26,608 nt of DNA from JAYUDN01 sp043769645 (GCA_043769645.1 JAYVJC010000015.1:1-26608), one strand, 5' to 3'; numbered from the stretch's first letter, positions 8,970 through 19,774 are shown. Program-made: numbers and translations. Notes: generated by a model not told the origin, from the letters alone.

Positions 8970-9010
8970 TTTTGGCTCTGTAGAGCCAAATCAGCATAAC
9001 AGAGCCAAAA
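8970..9010. repeat. Inverted repeat with two alternative hairpins
   Basis: TTTTGGCTCTGT (8970-8981) and ACAGAGCCAAAA (8999-9010) are perfect 12-base inverted copies. In between, AGAGCCAAA (8982-8990) can also pair with TTTGGCTCT (8971-8979) in a 9-bp stem with a two-base loop, so the two hairpins exclude each other. It lies between the mraY stop and the hup promoter. There is no T-run in the right place for an ordinary terminator of mraY. Confidence 0.75.
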
Positions 9011-9045
9011 TCTAAGATTCTTTCGAATACAAAATTGATTCAACC

Positions 9046-10110
9046 TTATAATTGAGCAGATGCAGAAAGGATAAGTCAGATAAATGAAAGTACAATTCCA
9101 ATAAGCCAAAACCTTTGGACTATGGTTTCTTCCTTCCATCCTATGGCTTCCAGATGGTGGTGAAATGGTGCAATACGAAATATTTTTTTCCCATTTCGGA
9201 GCTTCTTACTTGCCATCTGAACGATCACAGATATCGTTTCCAGAATAAAAAGACTTCCGGTAACGAGAAGGATCACGAGGGTATCGGTCATCATCGCTAT
9301 AATCGCAAGGGTAGCACCGAGAGAAAGAGATCCAAGATCTCCCATGTAGAATTTTGCGGGTTTTACATTGAACCAGAGAAAAGCGATGAGGGATCCTGAT
9401 ATGATCATACAAAGCGCTGAGAGAATATAAAGATCTTTATTATAACAGATGAAAGCGTAGACGGTATAATTAAAAAGAAGGAGTCAACCGGCAAGTCCAT
9501 CAAGGCCATCCGTGATATTCACACTATTTGCCATACTTACTACTATGAGGATAAAGAGCGGTATATAGATGATAGAGAGTCCTATATCACCAAAAAATGG
9601 GATATTCATTGTATGATACCCAAGTTTTGAGTAGAACCACCACGCGCCCATAGTAGCAAAGAGAAGAAGGAGCGCCATTTTTACACGAGCGGATAGTCCT
9701 TTAGTTCTTCAGATTTCTCGGATATTGAGATAATCATCGATACAACCTATCGCGCCCACCGTGAAGAGCGTAAAGAGGGGAAGGTAGGTTTCTTCCCGAT
9801 TCCAAAGTGAGTACTTCAATGAAAGACTGATGATACCATCGATTTTCCATCCGAGTAAATGAGCCATAATAGACAGACTCACGAGGAGAAAGACCACAAA
9901 TAAGATAATAAATCCTCCCATAGTCGGGGTTCCCGCTTTTGTGCTATGGAGCTTTGTAAATTCGGTAGCTTTTCCCGATAATGCTTCCTCTCTGATTTTT
10001 TTTCAGAAATTGTACCGCTCGAGGAGTTCTATGAAACCAGGAATTAAAACAAAGGTAATCACGCTCGAGATGACAAATCCTCAAAGGATAAATATAAGAT
10101 TGGAGTTCAT
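9046..10110 (-). CDS. mraY: Phospho-N-acetylmuramoyl-pentapeptide transferase
   Basis: MraY moves phospho-MurNAc-pentapeptide from UDP to undecaprenyl phosphate, making lipid I at the membrane in peptidoglycan synthesis. The 354-residue protein has about ten membrane segments and the family motifs in order: KKIREEA then KAGTPTMGGFIIL, GAIGCIDDYL with the catalytic Asp pair, NSVNITDGLDGLAG, KFYMGDLGSLSLG and IFRIAPFHHHLEAIGW. In the standard code it is cut into at least four pieces by TGA; reading TGA as Gly gives one frame of normal length. The start at ATG 10110 gives the first membrane helix (NSNLIFILGGFVISSVITFV). No other mur or mra genes are beside it, so it is outside the usual dcw cluster here. 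Confidence 0.96.
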
Positions 10111-10162
10111 ACAAAGAAAAAATCAAGGAAGAGTATATCTGGATTTTTATTTTTGCAAGCGA

Positions 10163-10191
10163 ACCCTTCCGGGCAGGCAGGGATATTCCCA
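10163..10191. repeat. GC-rich patch between mscS and mraY
   Basis: A GC-rich stretch of about 29 bases lies in an AT-rich spacer. Its minus-strand core CCCTGCCTGCCC resembles CCCTGCCTCCC in the palindromic element inside ileS at 23591-23662. It may be a fragment of the same repeat family; the match is short. Confidence 0.3.
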
Positions 10192-10197
10192 GAACCT

Positions 10198-11088
10198 CTA
10201 AGTTTTGATATCCTCTCACTCTCTATCGCCTCTATAGATATATTGGTAGAGAAAAATCCTCATTCCTTCCTCGAATTCTTTATCTTCTTCTGGGAGTTTA
10301 ACTTCAATCTGATAGATGTAGTCCTGAACATTTGGATCGGTAGCCTTAATTTCGACATCTATAGGCGCATAGCTTTCTATTTTTTCTTGGATTTCCTTTA
10401 TGGCAGTCTGAATAAATCACTTCTTCTCACTTCTTCGAAATGGAAGTTTGAAAGTATAGAGATGGTAGCGGTTCTTCGTCATATTTTCTATCGTCTCATT
10501 CGTAATAGTTCGATTGGGGATATAAGCAACATTTCCATCATAACCCATAATCTTGGTATAGTTGAGTGTGATTTCTTCAATAACTCACTCAATCCGAGGG
10601 CTTCTCTGAGGAATCGCGATGCGATCTCCGATATCAAACATTCGACTCATGATAATCGTAAGGCTTCAGAGAAGGTTCGATAAAATATCTTTACTCGCAA
10701 GGGCAAAGATAGCACCACTTATTCCTGCCCCTGTAAGAATATTGGTTGAGTCTATATTCATCTCATGGAGGACCATAAGAATCATAGAAATCCATACAAA
10801 ACTGATACTTAGGAATTTGAGAAGGGGGATAAATTTTCCTATCAGCATATGCCCACCTCTGGAATACTCACGTAATTCCTGAAAGAACATACTTACGACA
10901 CTACTGAGGAATATCGCAGTTATCAGGTAGCGGAATGCAAGATAGATACGATCTATGTGATAGCGAAGTTGTGGACCTATTTCGATATATTCCAGACTAT
11001 AGTGATACAATATAATCCCTGCACAAAGAATAGATGCGAGAAATAGAAGATACCAAAGATGGGAGATTCGAGAATACTTGTAGTACAT
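10198..11088 (-). CDS. Mechanosensitive ion channel, MscS family
   Basis: The 296-residue protein would open in the inner membrane under tension and release solutes on hypo-osmotic shock. Membrane segments lie at about residues 10-32, 48-69 and 87-110, followed by the pore helix region (NILTGAGISGAIFALASKDILSNLLG). The MscS beta domain follows, with FDIGDRIAI, EGVIEEITLNYTKI and VAYIPNRTITNETIENMT, the typical 'P-N' segment after the pore. Its C-terminal alpha/beta domain includes FRRSEKKGFIQTAIKEI and ends near YRGDREGEDIKT. TGA codons split it in the standard code after residue 140, exactly in the pore region. The start is the ATG at 11088, divergent from the ftsA-like gene; it ends at TAG. 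Confidence 0.9.
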
Positions 11089-11232
11089 ACGAGTATGGTA
11101 ACATAATTCATTTTCTTATGCAATTATTTGATATTTATGCAATGACTTTCCCATTTTTTTGTACCTTTTGGTTTTACATTTCCCTAAAAACCTATAGACT
11201 CGGGAAATATTCTTTGTCAATATATTCTCTCC

Positions 11233-12459
11233 ATGAGGTTTCGTTTATCTCATATCCACGATTACAATACTTTTCTTGCGATTGATGTTTGATCATACCG
11301 AGTAAGATCCACTGCCTATAAAATCGAGGATGATGGAATTTGTCAAGAACTTTGATATGGTATGGTTCGTCAGGGGCGTCAGAACTACCTCGAATGAGGT
11401 ATTGTCGATATGCATTGAGTAGCTTCCTCTATAGGGCAAGCTATACGTGTGTCAACGAAATCTTTACAAAATACGATTGAAGATATTATTGTAGGATTCT
11501 CTTCGGAATATTATGAGTTTGATATTATCACCTCTCAGTACATACGTGCTGATGCTACCTCTACGCTTACTATGGAGGAGATAGATACTATGATCAAGAA
11601 GATAGAAAAGCAATCTTTCCAAACGATTCAGGAAAAGATGGAGGGAAAATACGGAAAGTCGAGTTATGATATGAGACTTATATCGAGTATTTTGAGTTCG
11701 GTATTTATCGACGGGAGGAAGGTCAATAATCCGATAGGATTTACGGGGAAGACCGTAAAACTAACTATATGTAATATTTTTTTACCGGCAGCAGAATTTA
11801 ATATCATGCGGTCTATAGTGGCAAGTCTAGATAAAAAAACCATATCCATTATTCCGATGCCACTTGTATATCCACGTGTTATTGAAAATACTGACTACTC
11901 TGATGCTCAGGTTATTTTTATAGATATCGGTCATAGCTATGTCACCTTTCTCCAGTCTTCTAGAAATGAGATTGAAGCATTTGAGACGCATCACTTCGGT
12001 TTTTCTACTCTCTATGGTGAACTCTCTTCTCGATATCCACAGTATACTTTCCTCGAACTCGAGAAACGAATGATAGATTTTGTTCACCACTCTGAGACTA
12101 CGAGAGAAGGAACAGATGGGCTCTCTCATGACTTCAATAATTTTTTTCTTTATGTTATGGATCTCCTTTCCGTTTTCATAGAAAAGCAAAGTAAAATAGG
12201 TCCCGCACAATATATAGTGGTAAATGGAGCCTGTTTTTCAGAAAAAGAAGTACCGGATTTTTTCAAAACAATGTGTAAAGAAAAATGTGCATTCGATGGA
12301 GTTTGGCATATACTCTGAAGTATTGTAGCAGAAAAATCAACCTCTCGATCTCTCGCTCCACTCAACTACGGACTTTCGATTATTGCACAAGATCTCCTTC
12401 TCACCAAGAAAGATCCGTTTATTCGGATCCTTCGATATATTCTCTACCAGTATGAATAA
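11233..12459 (+). CDS. FtsA/PilM-like actin-fold ATPase
   Basis: This 408-residue protein has the FtsA-family start: FLAIDVGSYRVRSTAYK (residues 15-31, phosphate-1 loop, its G a TGA), ELGYGMVRQGR, GGIVDMHGVASSIGQAIR, all of which look like FtsA/PilM. Mid-protein VIFIDIGHSYVTFLQ (phosphate-2) and near the end YIVVNGACFSEKEVPDFF (adenosine loop) complete the actin ATPase motifs. It could be the FtsA membrane tether of FtsZ or a PilM-type pilus assembly ATPase. No ftsZ or other pil gene lies next to it, but the next gene encodes a large membrane-anchored protein that overlaps its end. The TGA-free part alone would miss the first 72 residues with the nucleotide-binding loop. Confidence 0.75.
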
Positions 12460-14098
12460 TCTCAAAATTAAAATCAATCGTGATATATGAATGCTCGGGA
12501 CTCTTCAGTTTCTAGAAGAAGAGATTATAAAAGAGACTTCCAGAGGAACTATTACTATTGACCTCAGTGATGCTTCTTTCCGTATGAGTCATGACTTTTT
12601 TTCAGTCCTTAGGAAACGACATGGAAAGGAACATATTATTTGTATACTTCCTTCTGGAACCGAAACATCACCCTTCGAATGATATGGGATGGAGATTATA
12701 ACCGAGTGAACCAGATCAGAGTTTGAAAAAGAGTTTTCAAAAAAACATATTCTCAGACATAATTTTACAGCACTCGAATATATCAAGTATGAAATGAAGC
12801 GCGTCTGGCAGTTTCTTATTTTCTATGTGGAACGACATCGAAAGTGACGAAAATATATAAAAATTTCAGGGCAACGCGGAAGCTTTTTCTTGATTATTTT
12901 CGGACTGATTATGTCTGTTTCCCTCCTCCTATTTATTTTCTATTTTGCCATCTCAAAAACCTTGGTTTATATAGAACCACAGATGAGTATACGTCCAGTG
13001 AGTTCAAATATTATTTTCTCCGCTTCAACTGGAGCTTCTATCCTCACACCAAAGAATAAAATAGATACGAGACGTGAGAGTATCTCATTCGAGCATTCGA
13101 TGAAATTTAATGTCACAGCAATCGATCCGAATTCTATTTCCAATGCAAAGGGAATCATTGTCATCTACAATGAGCTCACCCAAGATCAAGACTTGAAACC
13201 CAATACTCGATTTACGACCGATGATGGTCTCGTATTTCGGTCTGAAGGATGGATCAAAGTTCCAAAATCAAAAACTATCAATGGAGTAACAGAAATAGGA
13301 AGCATCGAGGTTTCTGTAGTTGCTGATACAGTGGATATATTCGGAGTTTCTATATGAGATCGTGGAAATATTCCCGATGGTGTGACGATGACCATACCGG
13401 GTCTTAAGTTCAATAGAGATCGAGTATATGCACGCTCGAAAGGGAGTTTTTCAGGATGACAAAATCCTCTTATTCATGTTCTGATTGATGAAGAACTTGC
13501 TCGTTTTAAAAATCTTATTCGAGAGCAAACAAAGAAACTTGCAACTGAAGCCCTTGTTAAATATATTTCTGATCAAAATAAAAGTAAAAATGAAGATTAT
13601 GAGCTTCTGATGGGAGATTCTGTTTCCTTCCAAGAAGGAGATGTTGAGCTTCTCGGAGGGCTAAAGACTGGTGTTTTTGCTGATGAAGTTGAACTCAGGA
13701 TGACCGTTTCCACATCAGCACTCTTCTATGATAAGAAATCAACCGTTGCCTATCTGAAACAACTCTTCCACGAATGACTTCTCTCAGGTACGGACAAAGA
13801 AGTAGCAGTGCATGAAAACTCACTTCGAATATCCAATATTATCTCACGGAGTGAAGGAGATCTTTCCATAAAGGCAACTATGGAGATGGACGCTACTATC
13901 ACCTATGACTTCGAAAACCCTGCTAATGAGCTTACAAGACAGATGAAAGTACTCATAGCTGGACTCGATCGTGATACCGCAAAGGCACGTATCATGAATA
14001 CTGGATACGTACGAGATGTGACTATCAAATTTTCCCCTTTTTGGATGCGTCGTGTTTCCAATAATCTCGATAACATCGAATTTGTTATACAAAAGTAG
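12452..14098 (+). CDS. Single-pass membrane protein with a baseplate-J-like extracellular domain
   Basis: The 548-residue protein has a soluble N-terminal part (about residues 1-135, basic towards the membrane), one strong membrane segment at about 144-168, and a large C-terminal part predicted outside. The outer part contains AKGIIVIYNELTQDQD, PNTRFTTDDGLVFRSEG, IEVSVVADTVDIFGVS, PDGVTMTIPGL and YARSKGSFSGG. I recognise this order from the 'baseplate J/gp47 family' proteins that recur in Patescibacteria membrane proteins; the phage name is historical. The N-terminal part (ITIDLSDASFRMSHDFF) is faintly STAS-like, which is only a guess. The ATG overlaps the stop of the FtsA-like gene by eight bases, so the two are probably made and act together at the envelope. 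TGA codons split it into at least three pieces in the standard code. Confidence 0.7.
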
Positions 14099-14398
14099 AT
14101 AGATAGGGATTTGTAGAACCGTATTATGATTTATGGAAAGCAGAAAATATTTTTGTACAGCTTTTCTACACTTGAAGGATCAAAATGAATATCTCAATCG
14201 TGAGAAATATTAGATTGCCTTTGCGATTTATTTCTCTAAAATAAATTGAAAATATGGATAAAAATTTTCTTAGAGTTAACTATTCTAAAATAGAATTCAT
14301 TTTCCAGAATCAAGAGAGAAGAGATAGCCGGATCAGTAGAGCGCAGTCTCTTATACTATATCCAACTTCTCACTTTCAACTTGTAACTTTCACTCGAC
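14099..14398. other. Intergenic region before dnaG
   Basis: These 300 bases hold no supported gene. An imperfect hairpin (AATATCTCA / TGAGAAATATT) occurs near 14180-14205 without a T-run. A possible -10, TATACT at 14352-14357, lies 42 bases before the dnaG start, without a good -35. Confidence 0.5.
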
Positions 14399-16126
14399 AT
14401 GTCCCTTTCGCAAGAAATAGAAGCAAAAATCAATATCGTGGATCTAGTATCACGATATGTTCCACTTAAAAAAGCCGGGATGAACTACAAGTGACTCTCC
14501 CCTTTTGTGCAGGAAAAAACCCCTTCTTTTGTCGTGTCTCCAGCCAAAAATATTGCCTACTGCTTCTCAAGTCATCGATGAGGATGACCGATCAAGTTCC
14601 TCATGGAAATCGAGCATATAGAGTTTCGAGAGGCAGTTCAGATTCTGGCAAAAGAAGCTGGGGTTGAATTCAAGACGAGCTTTCGGGGGGAAAAATGAGA
14701 AGCCCAGGAAGATATCTATTCTCTCTATAAGAAAGCAGCGGTATGGTATCATCAAGCGCTCTTTGAAACGGAGAATAAAAAAGCCCTCGAGTACCTTCTT
14801 GAAAGAAATATTTCTTTGGAAACGATTACAAAGTTTGAACTCGGATATTCGAATAATCCTCGAGATATGTGGTACGCTATGAAGGAAGCGAACTTCTCCG
14901 ATACCTTCCTGATCGAAAGTGGAATATTTCTCTCCTCGAGTCGGGATAAATTTTTCGGGCGGATTGTATTCCCGATTGCCAATGATCGTGGTCATGTGGT
15001 TGGTTTCACCGCCAGAGTGCTTGATGATGGACTTCCGAAGTACCTCAATTCTCCAGCATCGAACATCTTCGATAAGAGCTCGATCCTCTATGGATTCCAC
15101 CTCGCGAAGCCAGAAGTGGCTCGTCATGGTAAGATCATCATCGTCGAATGACAGATGGATACGATCACCCTCCATCAGGCGTGAATTTCATTTGCCGTTG
15201 GGATTAGTGGTACAGCTCTCACTGAGCGGCATATCAAGATTCTGAAACGATTTGTGAAAGAGGTGTATTTTTGTCTTGATAGTGATAATGCAGGAGTGAA
15301 GGCGACGATGAGCTCTTTTCCTCTGATTCTCAATGAAGATATCGATGTCAAAATCGTCTCGATTCCGAATGGAAAGGATCCAGATGAGTTCATAGGGAGT
15401 TGAGGAGTTTTTCAGGATCTCCTCCTCTCGGCTATTTCCCCAAATACGTATATCATCGATGAGGGCAATCGAAAGTTCGATATGCACTCCCCTATCGGGA
15501 AAAAACAACTGCTGGAAGAGTGTTTCGCATTTCATATCAAGATATCTTCTATCAGTATGCTTGATCAGTACTTCCGTGAGCTTTCATTCCGCCTTGCTAT
15601 ATCCCTCGATGCTATCTATCAAGAGTTCAACCAGTATAAAAAAACACAACGAAATAAGCCCATTCCGACATACTTGCTTCAAAAATATGAATCAGAAACG
15701 GAGAGTAAGAATATTCCTCTGGAAATTTCTATATTTGACAAAATGGCAATCTATCTCGAGCATTTTAATTTTTTTGATTTGTTTTCTACACATTTTCGAT
15801 ATACTCTTGATGAACTCTCGAAAGCGAGAGATTTTGATTTGCTCTCTACAGTCCTATCTCGTAGAGTTTGAGATGAGGATATAGTCGAGAAAAAACGTCT
15901 CGCTGAGCTCATCGTAGAAGAAGAAGTAGCTCATCTTTCTCCGAGTCTCTCAGAACAAACATTTCTCGATATGCTTCGCTCACTTCATAAGATACTTTTC
16001 TTGCAAGAAAGAGATCGTATGCTCCTTTCTCTTGATCCACACTCTGGCGAGTACCTCGAAGTATATCAGACATTGATGCAACAAGCACGATCTCTTGGAC
16101 TTCCATCGAATATTATGAAAGAGTAG
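14399..16126 (+). CDS. dnaG: DNA primase
   Basis: DnaG makes the RNA primers for chromosome replication. The 575-residue protein starts with EIEAKINIVDLVSRYVPLKKAG and has the N-terminal zinc-domain framework (NYKGLSPFVQEKTPSF, YCFSSHRGG). The RNA polymerase core follows, with TARVLDDGLPKYLNSP, KSSILYGFHLAK, the TOPRIM IIIVEGQMDTITLHQAG and CLDSDNAGVKA. A less conserved helicase-binding tail ends it. Of the four zinc ligands of the usual CPFH...CxxC, three are changed (S34, V37, S58) and only C55 remains. At least eight TGA codons are read as Gly, several in conserved positions (NYKG, VEGQ, QAGI). rpoD follows after 64 bases, a common bacterial order, so the two may form one operon. It ends at TAG. 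Confidence 0.93.
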
Positions 16127-16190
16127 TTAAAAAAATTCTCCACCTAGAATATTACTCTCTACATACGGCACATTTACTAAAACAATTTCT

Positions 16191-17597
16191 ATGACCAAGA
16201 AAAAATATACTGATGATTCTCAAGTGGAAGAAATAGATCTTTCTCAGATTGATAGTGCAAGTATCGTCCTACCTGATCTCAAAGAAAAACCACTTAAAGG
16301 GATGACGAAACCAGTCTCGAAGCATGATATTGATGATGAAGAGGGAGATGGGGATGATATCCTTTTTCCGATCGATAAAGATGAGGATTTTGAACTTGAC
16401 TCTGATCTTGATGATGAAGATGAATTCGATGGAGAAACACCAAAGAAAGATAATTATAAGAGTCCAAAGGATTACTTTACGGATGGACGACGAAAAAAAG
16501 AAATCAAAAAATTTATCGATGTGACTGTTCCACAAGAGTTTCTCGAAGGGTTTTCTGAGCCACTCCAGCTCCTTCTCAAGAAGGGAAAATCACTCGGAAA
16601 GCTCGTCTATGATGAGGTGATGACTTCCCTGCCACCAGGAGATGATATCGAACTCATGGATGAGGTTTTTTCTCGTATTTCGAAACTCGGAATTGAACTC
16701 GTCGACTCACTCGATCAAGAAGAAGTTTTTGCTGATGCTGGAAAAGTGAAGAACGAGATCGATCTCTCAGAAATATCAGATGATAGCATCCGAATGTACC
16801 TCAATGAGATCGGAAGATTCTCTCTTATCGATGCCGAAGAAGAAGTACGTCTCGGACACCTCATCCAGAAGTGAGACCAGGAAGCTCGAAAGCGTCTCGC
16901 GGAAGCGAATCTTCGACTCGTTGTCTCGATCGCGAAGAAATACATGGGTCGTGGCCTTGGACTTCTCGATCTCGTTCAGGAGGGAAATGTTGGTCTCTTT
17001 CGTGCAGTAGATAAGTTTGACCCAGATAGAGGATTCAAATTTTCAACCTATGCAACCTGGTGGATTCGACAGTGAGTCACTCGAGCGATTGCTGATCAGG
17101 CTCGTACGATCCGAGTCCCAGTACATATGGTCGAGACGATCAATAAGTTCAACCATACCTATCGACGTCTTACGCAAGAACTCGCTCGTGAGCCGCTTAT
17201 GGAAGAACTTGCATTGGAACTCGAGATGGATGTGCGCAAGGTACGACAAATTATGCGTATTTCTCAGGATATTCTCTCGCTTGATTCTCCGGTTGGCGGA
17301 GAAGAAGATACGACCCTCGGGGATTTCGTCGAAGATGATAAGTACCTGACTCCCGAGAAAGCTACCAATCTCTCTATATTGAAGGAAAATCTCTATGAAA
17401 TGCTCAATTTCCTCACCCCTCGTGAGAAGAAAATCATCGTCATGCGATTCGGTCTTGATGGAGGAGATATGCACACACTTGAAGAAGTTGGGAAAGAATT
17501 CGGTGTTACACGTGAACGTGTCCGTCAGATCGAAGCCAAAACCCTCGAAAAACTCAAAACGCATCCGAGCGCAGATAAGATACGATTCTTTCATTAA
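16191..17597 (+). CDS. rpoD: RNA polymerase primary sigma factor (sigma-70/RpoD)
   Basis: The 468-residue protein is the housekeeping sigma factor that directs RNA polymerase to -10/-35 promoters. After a long Asp/Glu-rich N-terminus (residues about 45-85) come region 1.2 (DDSIRMYLNEIGRFSLID), region 2 (RLAEANLRLVVSIAKKYMGRGLGLLDLVQEG, split here: NLRLVVSIAKKY and GLLDLVQEGNVGL), the -10 recognition stretch FSTYATWWIRQGVTRAIADQ, region 3, and region 4 with the helix-turn-helix FGVTRERVRQIEAK. TGA stands for G in WIRQ-G-VTRA, where other sigma factors have a small Ala; tryptophan there would be implausible. Promoters in this window with TATAAT fit a normal sigma-70. It ends at a hairpin shared with the convergent ygiD-like gene. 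Confidence 0.96.
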
Positions 17598-17627
17598 AAT
17601 AAACTCCCGGAAGGGAGTTTATTATTT
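17598..17627. terminator. Bidirectional terminator between rpoD and the dioxygenase gene
   Basis: ATAAACTCCC (17599-17608) and GGGAGTTTAT (17613-17622) form a 10-bp stem with a four-base loop. It directly follows the rpoD stop and lies before the convergent stop at 17639. T-runs are short on both sides. Confidence 0.7.
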
Positions 17628-17638
17628 CTAGACTTTTA

Positions 17639-18415
17639 TTATCTCCACACCATACTTCGCATCGAAAGATTTCCCATCACGATTTCTTCTGTAAAAAATT
17701 CTACACTATCACTACTATCAAGAGTTCCGAGGAGAGGAATAAGTGGGAGGAGATGATCATAGGATGGCTGAGCGAGTCGAGCTATCTCTCCCCAGGACTC
17801 GAACTCTAGGATATCATCATACGCTTTTGACGTAATTCACTGTGCTACTCTTCTGTCGAATTTTCGAGCCCAACTATATGTATTTTTCCCAGTCCAGTCA
17901 ATCATCCGGAGGTTATGTACGATATTTCCACTTCCGATGATGAGGATTCACTGCTCTCTCAGACCGGCGAGTTTCTTTCCGAAATCGAAGTGCCAGATCA
18001 TTGACTTCGTATAGTCGAGACTTATTTGTATTACTGGAATATCGGATTCTGGAAAGAGATGGATGAGGATTGACCAAGCGCCATGATCGAGTCCATGTTC
18101 GCTATCTTCTTGAAAAGGAAATTCTTCTCAAAGAAGCTCTCTTACTTCTTGAGCTATATTTTGGGACCCAGGTGCTGGGTATTTGAGCCGGTAGAGCTCA
18201 TCTGGAAATCCATACATATCGTAGATCATCTCTGGCGTTTCACTTATATTGATATGAGTCTCTCACTCAGTAATCCAGTGGGCAGAGAGCATCAGGACGG
18301 CCCTCGGTCGGGGGAGGTGCTCCCCTATGTCTTTCCAGGTTTTGGTGAAGATATTTTCTTCTATGGCGTTCATCGGACTTCCGTGACCTATGAAAACAAT
18401 AGGGAGTTTGTTCAT
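17639..18415 (-). CDS. 4,5-DOPA-extradiol-dioxygenase-like protein (YgiD/LigB family)
   Basis: This 258-residue protein belongs to the LigB-type extradiol ring-opening dioxygenases, typified by E. coli YgiD (262 residues). Metal-site motifs are IGHGSPMNA with H11, LSAHW with H46, HGLDHGAWS, and IIGSGNIVHNLR. The order and spacing fit the family, in which His residues bind zinc or iron. Activity on DOPA-like catechols is known for some relatives; the natural substrate is not known. It was hidden in the standard code by several TGA codons (for example REQ-G-ILIIGSGN). The start is the ATG at 18415. It is convergent with rpoD, and a 267-base spacer containing a palindromic element separates it from the next upstream gene. 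Confidence 0.88.
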
Positions 18416-18590
18416 AGATTAGTTTAAAATATAAACTAATTATATACATTCCTCTATGAATACAAGTAATTCCTTGTTTTTATCCAAAATGACTGAGAAG
18501 TAGGCACATGAAAATCTGTATATATTCATAAAAATTCTTCATATCTTACGGTCAAAGTTTATAGTTATACTAAATTAAATAAAATAAATA

Positions 18591-18660
18591 CTTCGTCATT
18601 CTGAGGTATGAAGATTCCAGCTTTCTGGCACTTTGGATTCTTCCTTCGTCAGGATGAAAG
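18591..18660. repeat. Palindromic repeat element (REP-like)
   Basis: The left arm GTCATTCTGAGGTATGAAG... (18595-18618) and the right arm GGATTCTTCCTTCGTCAGGA... (18635-18658) are imperfect inverted copies around a loop of about 16 bases. The GTCATTCTGAG core with a following GAAGAATCC-type arm is a form met in dispersed palindromic repeats of many bacteria. It sits in an AT-rich spacer between the metallophosphoesterase and dioxygenase genes. The rest of the 18416-18682 spacer shows nothing else. Confidence 0.65.
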
Positions 18661-18682
18661 AAATCATAATGAATTGAAATCA

Positions 18683-19774
18683 TTATACAATCTCAATAAC
18701 TACAATCTCACTTCTTGTCCCAATTCGTTGCGGTGGACCCCAGGTTCCGACCCCACTAGTGGTAATTGCGGTCAGCATTCCGAGTCTTGTCATACCATAA
18801 GAAAATCTCCCGTAAAGAGACCTGGTAATGAGAGAAAATGGCCACATTTGACCATGATGCGTATGACCGGAAACAACGAGATCCACAGGATATTCTTTGA
18901 GAGTAGTATAAAGTGTTGGCTTATGTTTGAGGAGGATAATCGGATCCTCTTGGACAAGCGTGAGAGTGTCGAGAGTATTTTTTAGTCCTTCCTGTGACTC
19001 CGTAGTATGGTAAGTGACTCCGGCAAATACCATGCCTTCAATAGTCATTTTTTTATTATTTAGGATACGGATATTGGCTTTTTCAAGAGCTAGGAGCATA
19101 GCCTCCCTATTTCGGTATTCTTCATGATTCCCATTCGCAAAAAGGATACCATGGGTAGTATTGATATGGAGAAACTCATTGGCTATTGCCGCAAAATCGA
19201 TTTTTGGACCATCGAAAAAATCTCCTGGTATTATAAGGATGTCTCAGCCCAATGTATTGATAGTAGCAACGAGCTCTCTTGCCTCTTTCGCACCGTAGAT
19301 ATTCCCATAGTGTGTATCTCCGATCATAATAATCTTTTTCTTATGCCATGTATGTTTTTTCCGTATAGGTACTTTATATGTAGTAATAACGGATCGAAAA
19401 CTGCTATAAGTGCCCCAAATGTTGAGTGCGATCGCCACGAGAACAAAAACTATCATATACCATATACTGGCCAACTCCGTATGCGTTAAGTATACTAACA
19501 TCAGGGTAAGAAATCAAAGTACTCCAACCGATGCATTGACCCCGATAGCGTAGGCTCCTATTTTGTAAAGGAGAGTAAAATATTGATTCGGACGTAAATT
19601 GCATCCAAGAATCCCAATCATAAAAATAACCGGCCCTATAAAAAAAAGTGAATAGAGAAAAGTCGAATGTATCTCGAAAAAGGGAAAGAGTACCGTGAGT
19701 AATAATGCAATGGAGTATGCCCAGGAAAAGAGAACGGTGGTAAAAACCCAAAGGAAAAAGAAAATAATTGCCAT
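18683..19774 (-). CDS. Membrane-anchored metallophosphoesterase (YkuE/YaeI-like)
   Basis: The 363-residue protein has an N-terminal membrane part with about four helices (roughly residues 1-20, 30-50, 72-95 and 100-122) and a C-terminal calcineurin-like phosphoesterase domain. Metal-binding motifs occur in order: GDTHYG (D153, H155), PGDFFDGP, GNHE, LLKHKP and GHTHHGQMWP (H304, H306). The linked GHTHxGQ and the following ITTSGVGTWGPPQRIG pattern is typical of YkuE/YaeI-type enzymes, some of which act on UDP-diacylglucosamine or lipid-like pyrophosphates; the substrate here is unknown. TGA codons join three standard-code pieces. It is the last of a run of five same-strand genes and starts 58 bases after the ileS stop. 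Confidence 0.85.

Noticed and set aside
9944..10219. Minus-strand ORF of 91 codons over the N-terminal part of mraY
   Set aside because: It is in a different frame from the one that gives the complete, motif-bearing MraY.
18608..18985. Plus-strand ORF of 125 codons
   Set aside because: It is antisense to the metallophosphoesterase and begins within the palindromic element.
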